From: Rhodopirellula sp.
GTDB taxonomy: Bacteria; Planctomycetota; Planctomycetia; Pirellulales; Thermoguttaceae
Direction: 5' to 3'
DNA: 43,193 nucleotides
NCBI GenBank assembly: GCA_012728855.1
Contig: JAAYEH010000560.1
Location: 1-43,193, forward strand
Made by a program: the position numbers and the translations under genes. The notes under the pieces were generated by a model that worked only from the letters and a program-made list of their open reading frames with translations, made no database searches and was not told the origin of the DNA. This document shows positions 1 through 6,387 of the stretch, piece after piece. The number at the start of each line of letters is the position of its first letter. The stretch's first letter is position 1.

Positions 1-162
1 AAGGGGAGCCGGCCGCTGATCGACGGACAGGAGGGACGCCGCTCGACCGAGATTATTCTTGGAGTCTACAAAGCTGCCGAAAGTGGCCGTGCGGTGTCGC
101 TTCCGATGGCGAGCGACCCCACGCTGAAGGCCCGCAAAGTGGGGGTGGGCGGCCTGAAATGA
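1..162 (+). CDS. Gfo/Idh/MocA oxidoreductase, C-terminal end (partial)
   Basis: The window opens inside a reading frame that closes with TGA at 160-162. The last residues include STEIILGVYKAAESGRAVSLP, which resembles the closing helix and strand of Gfo/Idh/MocA NAD(P)-dependent oxidoreductases, where a phrase like ILA-Y-SA-EGR-V-LP is usual. Only 53 residues are visible, so substrate and cofactor cannot be judged. It is followed after 120 bp on the same strand by a DegT-type aminotransferase. In bacterial amino-sugar and 2,3-diamino-uronic acid pathways (WbpB/WbpE or WlbA/WlbC type) a Gfo/Idh dehydrogenase makes the 3-keto sugar that a DegT enzyme aminates. That link is inference from order only. 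Confidence 0.6.
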   Translation, partial: KGSRPLIDGQEGRRSTEIILGVYKAAESGRAVSLPMASDPTLKARKVGVGGLK

Positions 163-282
163 GTCGTTGAGTTGGCTTCAGCCATGCGGATCTAACCTTG
201 ACGAGAATCCCGCCACTTCGTACTTTTCCGCTCGCGTCTTACGGAGCCAGGAAATGCAGGGCAATCTCACAGGGGGTGCGAC

Positions 283-1551
283 ATGGAAGTCGAAAGAAAA
301 TCTATGGATGCGGCGTCGCGTCGTGGTCTCGGCAGCCCGCAGACGCGGGGCGTCCCCCTGCTGGATCTGGGGCGTCAGCACGGGCCGCTGAGAGACAAGA
401 TGGCCCTTGCCGTCGCGGCCATTTGTGATTCGGGGAAGTTTGTGCTCGGGCCCGATGTCGAGGAACTGGAACGAAATATTGCCGACTACTGCCAATCGCG
501 ACACGCCATCGGCTGTGCCTCGGGAAGCGATGCCCTGCTCTTGGCGTTGATGGCGTTGAAAATCAGCCCGGGCGATGAGGTGATCCTTCCCAGCTTCACT
601 TTCTTCGCCACCGCCAGCGCGGTAACCCGGCTGGGCGCCAAGCCGGTCTTCGCCGATATCGATCCAGCGACCTTCAATATCGCCCCCGCCCATGTCGAAA
701 CACTGCTGGGTCGCAAGACGAAAGCAATTCTGCCAGTGCATTTGTTCGGGCAGTCCGCCGACTTGGATCGGCTCGGAGCCCTCGCCCGGAAAGCGGCGAT
801 CCCGATCGTGGAAGACGCGGCACAGGCGATCGGTGCCGAATGGCAGGGGCGGCGAGCCGGCTGCTTGGGTGCGATCGGTTGCTTCAGCTTCTATCCCACC
901 AAGAACTTGGGCGGAGCTGGCGACGGCGGCATGCTCACCACCAGCGACGACGCTCTCGCCGACCGGCTCCGCCTGCTCCGTACGCACGGCATGAGGCCCA
1001 GGTACTACCATCAGGTGATCGGCATCAATAGCCGCCTGGACTCGTTCCAAGCCGCCGTTCTGAACGTCAAATTCCCCCACTTGGACGAGTGGACTCGGCG
1101 CCGGCAAGAAAACGCCGGCCGCTACACCGAGTTGTTTGCCGAAGCCGGGCTCGATCGTATCCTTGGACTGCCCTGCACCGATCCCAATGCACGGCACGTC
1201 TGGAACCAATACGTCGTGCGGGTGCCGGATGGTCGCCGCGATGCTTTGCGAGAGCACCTTGCCGAGGCAAAGATCGGCGCTGAGATCTACTATCCGTTGG
1301 GGCTCCATCAGCAGGAGTGCTTCGGCGACTTGGGATACGGAGTCGGTGATCTGCCCGAAACCGTCCGTGCTGCGCGCGAGGTGCTCGCGTTGCCGATCTT
1401 CCCGGAGTTGACGGCCGAGGAGCAAGAGTTCGTGGTCGAGCGGATCGCAACGTTCTTTACGCGAACGACCGGCGGTCACACGCTGGGGGGCCCGAAATTC
1501 CTCAAACACCCACTGGCGCGCAATGCGTCGGCGGATATGGATGCTCCCTAA
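283..1551 (+). CDS. DegT/DnrJ/EryC1/StrS family PLP aminotransferase
   Basis: A 422-residue fold-type I aminotransferase, expected to move an amino group from glutamate to a nucleotide-linked keto sugar in the cytoplasm. Visible family features, in order: VPLLDLGRQ near residue 29, the PLP phosphate-binding stretch CASGSDALLLAL, DEVILPSFTFFATASAV, the cofactor-stacking VEDAAQAIGA, and the Schiff-base lysine K207 in FSFYPTKNLGGAGDGG. The C-terminal part has the usual RLDSFQAAVL and HVWNQYVVR. The start at 283 follows AGGGGG about 10 bases upstream; an internal ATG at 304 is also possible. The 28 residues before the conserved core and the tail after residue 395 are not typical. No Tat signal is present, unlike the second DegT gene at 11149. 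It probably forms a pair with the truncated oxidoreductase just upstream. Confidence 0.88.
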   Translation: MEVERKSMDAASRRGLGSPQTRGVPLLDLGRQHGPLRDKMALAVAAICDSGKFVLGPDVEELERNIADYCQSRHAIGCASGSDALLLALMALKISPGDEVILPSFTFFATASAVTRLGAKPVFADIDPATFNIAPAHVETLLGRKTKAILPVHLFGQSADLDRLGALARKAAIPIVEDAAQAIGAEWQGRRAGCLGAIGCFSFYPTKNLGGAGDGGMLTTSDDALADRLRLLRTHGMRPRYYHQVIGINSRLDSFQAAVLNVKFPHLDEWTRRRQENAGRYTELFAEAGLDRILGLPCTDPNARHVWNQYVVRVPDGRRDALREHLAEAKIGAEIYYPLGLHQQECFGDLGYGVGDLPETVRAAREVLALPIFPELTAEEQEFVVERIATFFTRTTGGHTLGGPKFLKHPLARNASADMDAP

Positions 1552-1587
1552 GCGACGGCTAGACGCTCGCGGAAAGCGACCCTCGAA

Positions 1588-1851
1588 TCAGAGTTTCTGC
1601 TGATAATCCTCGGCTCTCGCCCGTTCCCGACGACGGCTTGGATTGCAGACGATCGCAACACCGATGCCCACGCACAGGATTGCGAGGGCATAGGGGGCAA
1701 CGTAGGCCGCGCCCCCGGAAGCCTTGTTTTCCGCGGCCCCTTGGCCCCCGGCCTCTTGGGCCCATGTCATCGCGAAAGTGGTGAGCCAGATCGCCAACGT
1801 CAGGCCCGCAAAGCTCAGTGTTGACCGGAGAGTGCGCAAAAGCTTTCTCAT
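1588..1851 (-). CDS. small two-helix membrane protein, unknown function
   Basis: An 87-residue reading frame on the minus strand. I start it at the ATG at 1849-1851 (MRKLLRTLRS) because GAGGA lies about 10 bases upstream; the longer open frame to 1944 has no site. Residues 10-32 form a hydrophobic segment ending in a TWAQEA signal-peptidase-like site. After a short polar Gly/Ala-rich stretch a second hydrophobic segment follows (YVAPYALAILCVGIGVAIVC), then a basic tail with RRRERARAEDYQQ. The protein would be exported or membrane-anchored with a cytoplasmic positive tail. I do not recognise the family. It lies alone between convergent and divergent neighbours, with no operon partner. Confidence 0.6.
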   Translation of the reverse strand: MRKLLRTLRSTLSFAGLTLAIWLTTFAMTWAQEAGGQGAAENKASGGAAYVAPYALAILCVGIGVAIVCNPSRRRERARAEDYQQKL

Positions 1852-1945
1852 CTTGCTTGCATTCCTCTGCTTACGGCAACGGGCCCTGAAAACGAAGCGG
1901 GTCCGAACCCCTATATTGTAATCAGCCACTGGCGGAAGTATCAAG

Positions 1946-1975
1946 CAGTCCGGCTGCTTCCGAGCGGCCGGGCAG
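1946..1975. repeat. degenerate CAGCCCGGCTG-type hairpin
   Basis: Arms of 13 bases around a TCCG tetraloop: CAGTCCGGCTGCT, TCCG, AGCGGCCGGGCAG. It is a decayed copy of the perfect hairpin at 18238-18267, with mismatches in the stem. A second small palindrome based on AGCAACCGGGTTGCT lies at 2020-2041 in the same spacer. Both sit in the gap between the small membrane protein and the STAS gene. Confidence 0.55.
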
Positions 1976-2178
1976 ATGGAAATTCTGATGGGGCGAGATC
2001 ATCTGCCGCTCGCCTTAGATCAGCAACCGGGTTGCTGCTGACCCCCCTCATTGGAGCGAAATCGGGCCGTTCTTTTCCTGTAAATTGCAGGCATAAGGTG
2101 ATTGGCCTGCTGACGCTGATCGGTTAACTTGCCATAATACGAAGCACGGAACTTGCCTTCCCTCGGGAGTGGTTAGCA

Positions 2179-2535
2179 ATGCACATCAGCAAGGTATCGG
2201 ACGACGGAGACTTGGTGCGGCTGAAGGTGCAAGGGCGCATTGTGCATGAAGGCGTGACCAAGAGCGCCGATCCGATCAGCCAGACCCTCGGCGCTGACTG
2301 TTACCCGCGGCGGGTGTTGATGGACCTGTCCGGCACCGAGTACATCGGCTCCAGCGGCCTGAGTTGGGTGGTCGTGGCCCACAAGCGTTTTCGATCGGCC
2401 GGGGGAAGGCTGATTCTGCACAGCGCGCCGCCGGTGGTAAGCGACGTGATCAAGATTATGCGTCTGGAGTTGGTTCTCGACGTGGCGGAAAGCGAACGCG
2501 AAGCCTTGGAGATGGCAGGAGGAGAGAGCACGTGA
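2179..2535 (+). CDS. STAS-domain protein (anti-sigma-factor antagonist type)
   Basis: A 118-residue single-domain protein of the STAS/SpoIIAA kind. It shows the N-terminal strand VRLKVQGRIVHEG, the central VLMDLSGTEYIGSSGLSWVV with the conserved D-S-G-L pattern and the serine pair that is phosphorylated in SpoIIAA-like antagonists, and the later GGRLILHSAPPVV strand. Such proteins bind partner kinases or other targets in the cytoplasm in a phosphorylation-dependent way. The start has GGGAG 9 bases upstream. Its stop overlaps the GTG start of the GspE-like ATPase by four bases (GTGA), so the two are almost certainly translated together. No partner kinase of the SpoIIAB/RsbW type is in the window. 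Partner choice is therefore unknown, but the neighbour suggests control of a secretion or pilus ATPase. Confidence 0.85.
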   Translation: MHISKVSDDGDLVRLKVQGRIVHEGVTKSADPISQTLGADCYPRRVLMDLSGTEYIGSSGLSWVVVAHKRFRSAGGRLILHSAPPVVSDVIKIMRLELVLDVAESEREALEMAGGEST

Positions 2536-3785
2536 ACGACCAGCCGCAAGGGCCCGATTTTCAGGCGATCGACTTGCCCGACCTGGCAGGCATGGCAACG
2601 GACGATGCCGTGACCGAATTGATCCACTATGCGATTCACCTCCCCGCGAGCGACCTGTTTTTCAACGTCAATCGTGACGACGTCGGCGTTCTCGTTCGGC
2701 ATCTTGGGATTGTCAAGCCGCTGGTGAGTGTTTCCCGCGAGGAAGGGCGGCGGTACATCTCCCACGTCAAAGCAATGGCCGACATGGACGTCGCGCAGAT
2801 GCGTCGCCCCTTGGACGGTCGCTGGGTCCGGGAACAGGAAGACGGCGAAAAAGTCGACTTGCGCGTGAACACCATCCCGACGCTCTACGGCGAGGACATG
2901 AGCATCCGGCTGCTGGAACACGGGATGGATCGGCTGGAACTTCCCGCGCTCGGTTTTCATCACAAGGATCTCCAGGATCTCATCAGCCTACTGAGCAGAC
3001 CGAACGGGCTGGTGCTGGTAACCGGACCGACCGGCTCCGGCAAGACCACGACCCTCTACGCTTGCCTCCGCTATCTCAACGACGGCACTCGGAAGATCAA
3101 CACCATTGAAGATCCGATCGAGTACGAGTTGGAAGGAATTCGGCAGTCGCAGGTGAACGCGAGAATCGAGGTTGATTTCCCCGATCTGCTTCGCGCGGTG
3201 TTGCGGCAGGCGCCGGATGTGATCATGGTGGGGGAGATTCGCGACCACATTACCGCGGCGACCGCCGTGCGGGCGGCCAACAGCGGTCACATGGTCTTCG
3301 CCACGCTCCACGCCCCCATCGCCGCCGCGGCCGTCGATAGCTTGTTGGCCTTCGGAGTGCATTCCCATTTCCTCTCCACGAGCATCCTGGGAATTCTCAC
3401 GCAGCGGCTGCTCCGCACCCTCTGCCCGCACTGCAAGGTGGCCTACGACCTTAGCGGCGCTCCCAACACTTTCGACGAAGTCAAGCAGTGGCTCGAACCC
3501 GGGCAGGGTGAGGAGATCTGGTTTGCGCCGGGCTGCGATCAGTGTCGCCAGGAGGGCTATGTCAGCCGGACGGGCGTATTTGAAGTCCTCCGCGGCACGA
3601 AGGAAATCCGGCGGATGATCTTCAATCGCCGCTCCACCCGGGAACTCCACAGCAAGGCCGTCGAACAAGGAATGATCGACCTGCGACGGGCCGCCTTCTT
3701 GAAGGTTGCTACGGGGGTAACGAGCATGGAAGAGGTAATGCGAGTCGTGCCGACGGAGCACTTAATGCCGGACGACGCCGAGTAA
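2532..3785 (+). CDS. GspE/PilB/TadA-type secretion or pilus assembly ATPase
   Basis: A 417-residue hexameric-type ATPase of the type II secretion/type IV pilus family. Visible motifs: Walker A GPTGSGKT (165-172), the Asp box TIEDPIEYE (191-199), Walker B DVIMVGEIRD (229-238), the His box HMVFATLH (253-260), and the C-terminal zinc-binding pairs CPHC (298-301) and CDQC. Full PilB/GspE proteins usually exceed 500 residues and start with MshEN-like domains. Here only a short N-terminal region precedes the N2-like part (SDLFFNV...VDLRVNTIPT). The GTG start at 2532 is chosen because AGGAGGAGAG stands just upstream and it overlaps the STAS stop; longer in-frame starts would run inside the STAS gene. 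It probably powers pseudopilus or pilin assembly, but no pilin, platform protein or secretin gene is adjacent. Confidence 0.9.
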   Translation: MNDQPQGPDFQAIDLPDLAGMATDDAVTELIHYAIHLPASDLFFNVNRDDVGVLVRHLGIVKPLVSVSREEGRRYISHVKAMADMDVAQMRRPLDGRWVREQEDGEKVDLRVNTIPTLYGEDMSIRLLEHGMDRLELPALGFHHKDLQDLISLLSRPNGLVLVTGPTGSGKTTTLYACLRYLNDGTRKINTIEDPIEYELEGIRQSQVNARIEVDFPDLLRAVLRQAPDVIMVGEIRDHITAATAVRAANSGHMVFATLHAPIAAAAVDSLLAFGVHSHFLSTSILGILTQRLLRTLCPHCKVAYDLSGAPNTFDEVKQWLEPGQGEEIWFAPGCDQCRQEGYVSRTGVFEVLRGTKEIRRMIFNRRSTRELHSKAVEQGMIDLRRAAFLKVATGVTSMEEVMRVVPTEHLMPDDAE

Positions 3786-3800
3786 GCATCCGCAAGAAAG

Positions 3801-3857
3801 GTAGCAGGCACGCTCCGTCGTGCCGTCCGCTGCGGCACGACGGAGCGTGCCTGCTAC
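3801..3857. repeat. perfect 25-bp inverted repeat (intergenic hairpin)
   Basis: Left arm 3801-3825 begins GTAGCAGGCACGCTCC. The right arm at 3833-3857 is its exact reverse complement, with a 7-base loop (TCCGCTG). It starts 15 bases after the GspE-like stop and lies before the RNase HII-like gene. It may act as an mRNA 3-prime end structure for the STAS-ATPase operon. No T-tract follows, so a simple Rho-independent terminator is unlikely; a REP-like interspersed repeat fits better. Confidence 0.8.
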
Positions 3858-3896
3858 GGCAAAGTCGGACAGTTGTTTTTTCGCCGATACGAACGA

Positions 3897-4868
3897 ATGC
3901 CTTACCTGATCGGAACGGACGAAGCCGGCTACGGTCCTAATTTGGGGCCGTTGGTCGTTTCCGCGACGCTGTGGCACGTTCCCGAGGGCGTCGGCATCGA
4001 CGATCTCTACGTATTGCTGCAAGACGTCGTGGCGCCGTCGCTCGACCGCTCCGGAGGCTGCGCCGACGACCGGATTGCCGTGGCCGATTCCAAGCTCCTC
4101 TATCAGCCTGGCAAGGGCTTGCGGCATCTGGAACGCGGCGTGCTGGCGGCCTTGGAGAGTCTGGGCCGGCAACCTCGCCGTTGGAGGGAGGTCTGGTCGG
4201 CGCTTGCGCCCGACTCGCTCCACAGCCTCGATGCCATTGCCTGGTACTCCGGCTACGATGCGCCGGTTCCCCTGGATCAGAATTCGGACCTCTTGTCGGC
4301 GACCCCATCGCGACTTGGCGAGGGGATGGCGGCGGCGGGCGTGCGTTTGGTCGAGATCCGCAGCCGGGTCATTTTCGAAGAGCAGTTCAATCTCCTCATC
4401 GACCAGTACGGAACAAAAGGGGAGTCGCTTTCCCAGGTCACGTTGGGACTCGTGGCGGAATTGGCCGCCGCCGTGGCCGGCGGGCCGATCGCCGTAGTTT
4501 GCGATAAGCACGGAGGACGGAACCGTTACGCCCGTATCCTTGCCGACCACTTTCCCGAGACGCTGGTCGAGGTCTACGATGAGTCTCGCGCGATCAGCCT
4601 CTACCGCTTCGGCCCCGCGGAGCGAAGGATGGAGGTCCGTTTTTGCACGCGCGCCGAAAGTTATCTGCCCGCCGCACTGGCTTCGATGGCGTCGAAATAC
4701 CTTCGCGAACTGGCGATGGCGGCTCTGAACGACTACTGGTGCAGTCGCCTGCCGGGACTGGCCCGCACCGCAGGCTATCCGAGCGATGCGCGTCGGTTCA
4801 AACAGGCCATTACGCCGCTGCAAGCGGCTTTGGGCATCGAGGATTGCGCATTGTGGCGATGCCGATAA
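3897..4868 (+). CDS. divergent, enlarged ribonuclease HII-like protein
   Basis: A 323-residue protein that keeps the signature blocks of RNase HII/HIII in order. These are GTDEAGYGPNLGPLV at the N-terminus (D8, E9; family GxDEAGRGPxxGP), DSKLL at 64-68 (family DSKKL), a central acidic residue in VVCDKHGG (D203), and ASMASKYLRE at 262-271 (family ASIxAKxxRD, here E271), then GYPSD. RNase HII removes ribonucleotides from RNA-DNA hybrids using two metal ions. Usual RNase HII is about 200 residues; here about 80 extra residues lie between blocks two and three, and the arginine of GRG is replaced by tyrosine. I chose ATG 3897 over TTG 3873 because the conserved domain starts immediately; no clear ribosome site is seen. 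Whether it retains nuclease activity cannot be said. Confidence 0.68.
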   Translation: MPYLIGTDEAGYGPNLGPLVVSATLWHVPEGVGIDDLYVLLQDVVAPSLDRSGGCADDRIAVADSKLLYQPGKGLRHLERGVLAALESLGRQPRRWREVWSALAPDSLHSLDAIAWYSGYDAPVPLDQNSDLLSATPSRLGEGMAAAGVRLVEIRSRVIFEEQFNLLIDQYGTKGESLSQVTLGLVAELAAAVAGGPIAVVCDKHGGRNRYARILADHFPETLVEVYDESRAISLYRFGPAERRMEVRFCTRAESYLPAALASMASKYLRELAMAALNDYWCSRLPGLARTAGYPSDARRFKQAITPLQAALGIEDCALWRCR

Positions 4869-4889
4869 GAGAGCGTAGGACGCAGGAAA

Positions 4890-4982
4890 GGGGTCGGGAG
4901 TCTTTTTTCCGGATCGGCCACCTGCCGCGAGGGAATTCCTAAGGGGCGGTCAGGCCGATTTGGAGAAAAGACTCCCGACCCC
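4890..4982. repeat. GGGGTCGGGAGTC inverted repeat, copy 1
   Basis: The ends are GGGGTCGGGAGTCTTTTTTCC (4890-4910) and its near-perfect reverse complement (4962-4982). A second inner pair, GATCGGCC/GGCCGATT, lies at 4912-4919 and 4953-4960. It sits between the converging stop codons of the RNase HII-like gene and the SDR gene. The same terminal sequence recurs at 5966-6191 and 43095-43188, so this is an interspersed repeat family and not a private terminator. Confidence 0.85.
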
Positions 4983-5011
4983 CTTCCGTACCCCTCTCAA
5001 CTCTCTGTGGC

Positions 5012-5797
5012 TCAGATCGGCCGTGTTCGAGAAATCGATTCCGGTGCGAAGATCGTCCGACCGCCGTCCACGGCAAGACAAACGCCGGTCACGAAGTCGT
5101 TTTCCAGGAAGAAATCCACCGCACGGCAGACGCTTTCCGGGCAGTTCGCCTGCTTGACAAGCGTCGACTCGACCATTTCCCGCCGCTCTTCCTCGGAGGC
5201 TTGCGAGGGAAACATCACCGGGCCCGGATGGATGCAATTGACGCGGACCTTCGGGTTGCGATGGGCCAGTTCCACGGCAAGGGAGCGCGTGAGCGTAGGA
5301 ATCGCCCCTTTGGACAGGAAATAGGCGCTGTGGTCGAGGTACGGCCGCTCGATCGCCCAGTCGCCGATCGTGACAATCGCTCCGCCTTCAGGCTGCCGGG
5401 TCATGATCAGGCCGGCCCGGCGGGCGCAGAGAAACGTCCCCAGCGCGTTGACGTCGAAATTCCGCCGCACGTCGTCCGCCGTAACGTCTTCGAGCAGTTT
5501 GGTCTCCCAGATCGAAGCGGTCGTCACCAGCGCGTCGAGCCTGCCGAAGCGTTTCATCACGGCGGCGAACATCGCTTCGACGTCCGATTCCTGTGCCACG
5601 TCGGCCTTCAGTGCCTCGCAATCCACGCCGGCCGACCTCATCGCCTCGACGCACTCCTCGGCCGCTTCCGCGGACGAATGGTAGTGCAGGGCGATCGAGT
5701 AGCCGCGGTCCGCCAGCCATCCGGCAATCCTATTGCCGACGCGCCGCCGGCCGCTGCCAGTGACCAGCGCGACTCTGCCGTTGCTCCGGCGTTCCAT
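5012..5797 (-). CDS. SDR oxidoreductase resembling pteridine/dihydromonapterin reductase
   Basis: A 261-residue short-chain dehydrogenase/reductase with a Rossmann fold. The N-terminal LVTGSGRRRVGNRIA is the variant dinucleotide motif with basic residues seen in NADPH-dependent pteridine reductases (PTR1, FolM). The catalytic Tyr-Lys pair is Y159-x3-K163 in AYFLSK. The position usually occupied by the catalytic serine is aspartate (IVTIGDW, D146), 13 residues before the tyrosine, as in PTR1 and FolM. The C-terminal VRVNCIHPGPV and DFVTGVCLAVDGG are standard SDR features. GAGGAG stands upstream of the ATG. It likely reduces a dihydropterin or similar ring in the cytoplasm, but another carbonyl substrate is possible. 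A coding remnant ends 36 bp upstream on the same strand. Confidence 0.83.
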   Translation of the reverse strand: MERRSNGRVALVTGSGRRRVGNRIAGWLADRGYSIALHYHSSAEAAEECVEAMRSAGVDCEALKADVAQESDVEAMFAAVMKRFGRLDALVTTASIWETKLLEDVTADDVRRNFDVNALGTFLCARRAGLIMTRQPEGGAIVTIGDWAIERPYLDHSAYFLSKGAIPTLTRSLAVELAHRNPKVRVNCIHPGPVMFPSQASEEERREMVESTLVKQANCPESVCRAVDFFLENDFVTGVCLAVDGGRTIFAPESISRTRPI

Positions 5798-5833
5798 AAT
5801 GCTCCTCGCTCTCGTTGAATGTTCTTGGCAGAA

Positions 5834-5962
5834 TCACTCGAGTTCGATCTCATGCACTTTATCATACGTTCTCTTGCCGGGCTGAGGGAGCCACCTCCGG
5901 TTGCCGGAGCCCTTAGGGTCGGCGAAGAAACACATTTCGCGTTCATCCGGGGTGTGGAGCGC
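5834..5962 (-). pseudogene. possible C-terminal remnant of a lost gene
   Basis: Directly upstream of the SDR gene, on the same strand, a stretch of about 42 codons reads like real protein (segments HTPDEREMCFFADPKGS and KRTYDKVHEIELE, then TGA). It is open upstream only because it merges into the repeat at 5966-6191, whose translation is not protein-like. The simplest reading is the tail of a gene whose front was removed or replaced when the repeat landed. I cannot name the family. A chance open frame is the alternative. Confidence 0.35.
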
Positions 5963-5965
5963 AAG

Positions 5966-6191
5966 GGGGTCGGGAGTCTTTTTTCCATGTCGGCCGGAAA
6001 AAGTCCTATCGATATAGCAAAGCGTTGCCCGGCCGGCATGGAAAAAAGGTAACCGTTCACGGGGCGGCCGGGGACTGGTCCATTTTTCGGCCAGTTGATG
6101 CGTTTTGGCGCAAGAGACGTTGGCCGAAAACATGGACCTGTCCCCTTCCTTCCCGCCCCGTGAACGGTTACGAAAAAAGACTCCCGACCCC
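5966..6191. repeat. GGGGTCGGGAGTC inverted repeat, copy 2, interrupted
   Basis: The left arm runs from 5966 to 5997 (GGGGTCGGGAGTC, T6, CCATGTCGGCCGG). The right arm begins at 6029 (CCGGCCGGCATGG) but is broken after GAAAAAAG at 6048, and resumes at 6172 with GAAAAAAGACTCCCGACCCC. The break is filled by the 123-bp element at 6049-6171. Removing that element and one GAAAAAAG restores a continuous repeat like the intact copy at 43095-43188. Confidence 0.85.
6049..6171. mobile_element. 123-bp MITE/REP-like element inside another repeat
   Basis: Terminal inverted repeats are GTAACCGTTCACGGGGCGG at the left and the exact complement at the right, 19 bp each. Inside them a second hairpin pairs a GGGGACTGGTCCAT...TCGGCCA arm with TGGCCGAAAACATGG...GTCCCC. 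GAAAAAAG flanks both sides (6041-6048 and 6172-6179), which looks like an 8-bp target-site duplication. It has no coding capacity, so it would need a transposase supplied in trans; none is in this window. A partial relative of the terminal sequence (ATAACTGTTCACGGGG) is at 27513-27528. Confidence 0.7.
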
Positions 6192-6260
6192 TTCCACGCC
6201 GGCGCCGCCATTGGTAAGTACGACCGTTATCCATGCGCTGATCCTTGGCAACGTGACCAC

Positions 6261-6290
6261 TTGACATGACACGAAGAGTGGACGTAAGAC
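6261..6290 (+). promoter_or_regulatory. possible promoter of the Tat Gfo/Idh gene
   Basis: A perfect TTGACA at 6261-6266 is followed after 18 bases by TAAGAC at 6285-6290, a poor -10. It lies about 100 bp upstream of the Gfo/Idh start and downstream of the nested repeats. This is a pattern match only. Confidence 0.3.
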
Positions 6291-6387
6291 TAGAGGGTGG
6301 CGTGGTGGCGGCCGGAAAGCTCGCATGGCCCGTCGCGGTATTGCCACCTTCAACCGGAGCAAGCGATCTCTGAATCAGGAGCGTTTC

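Noticed and set aside
178..1509. 443-residue open frame opposite the first DegT gene
   Set aside because: Pure antisense of a well-supported aminotransferase; no start site or motifs.
2364..2531. Longer N-terminus for the GspE-like ATPase
   Set aside because: It would overlap the STAS gene for 170 bp; the GTG at 2532 with AGGAGGAGAG and GTGA overlap is far better.
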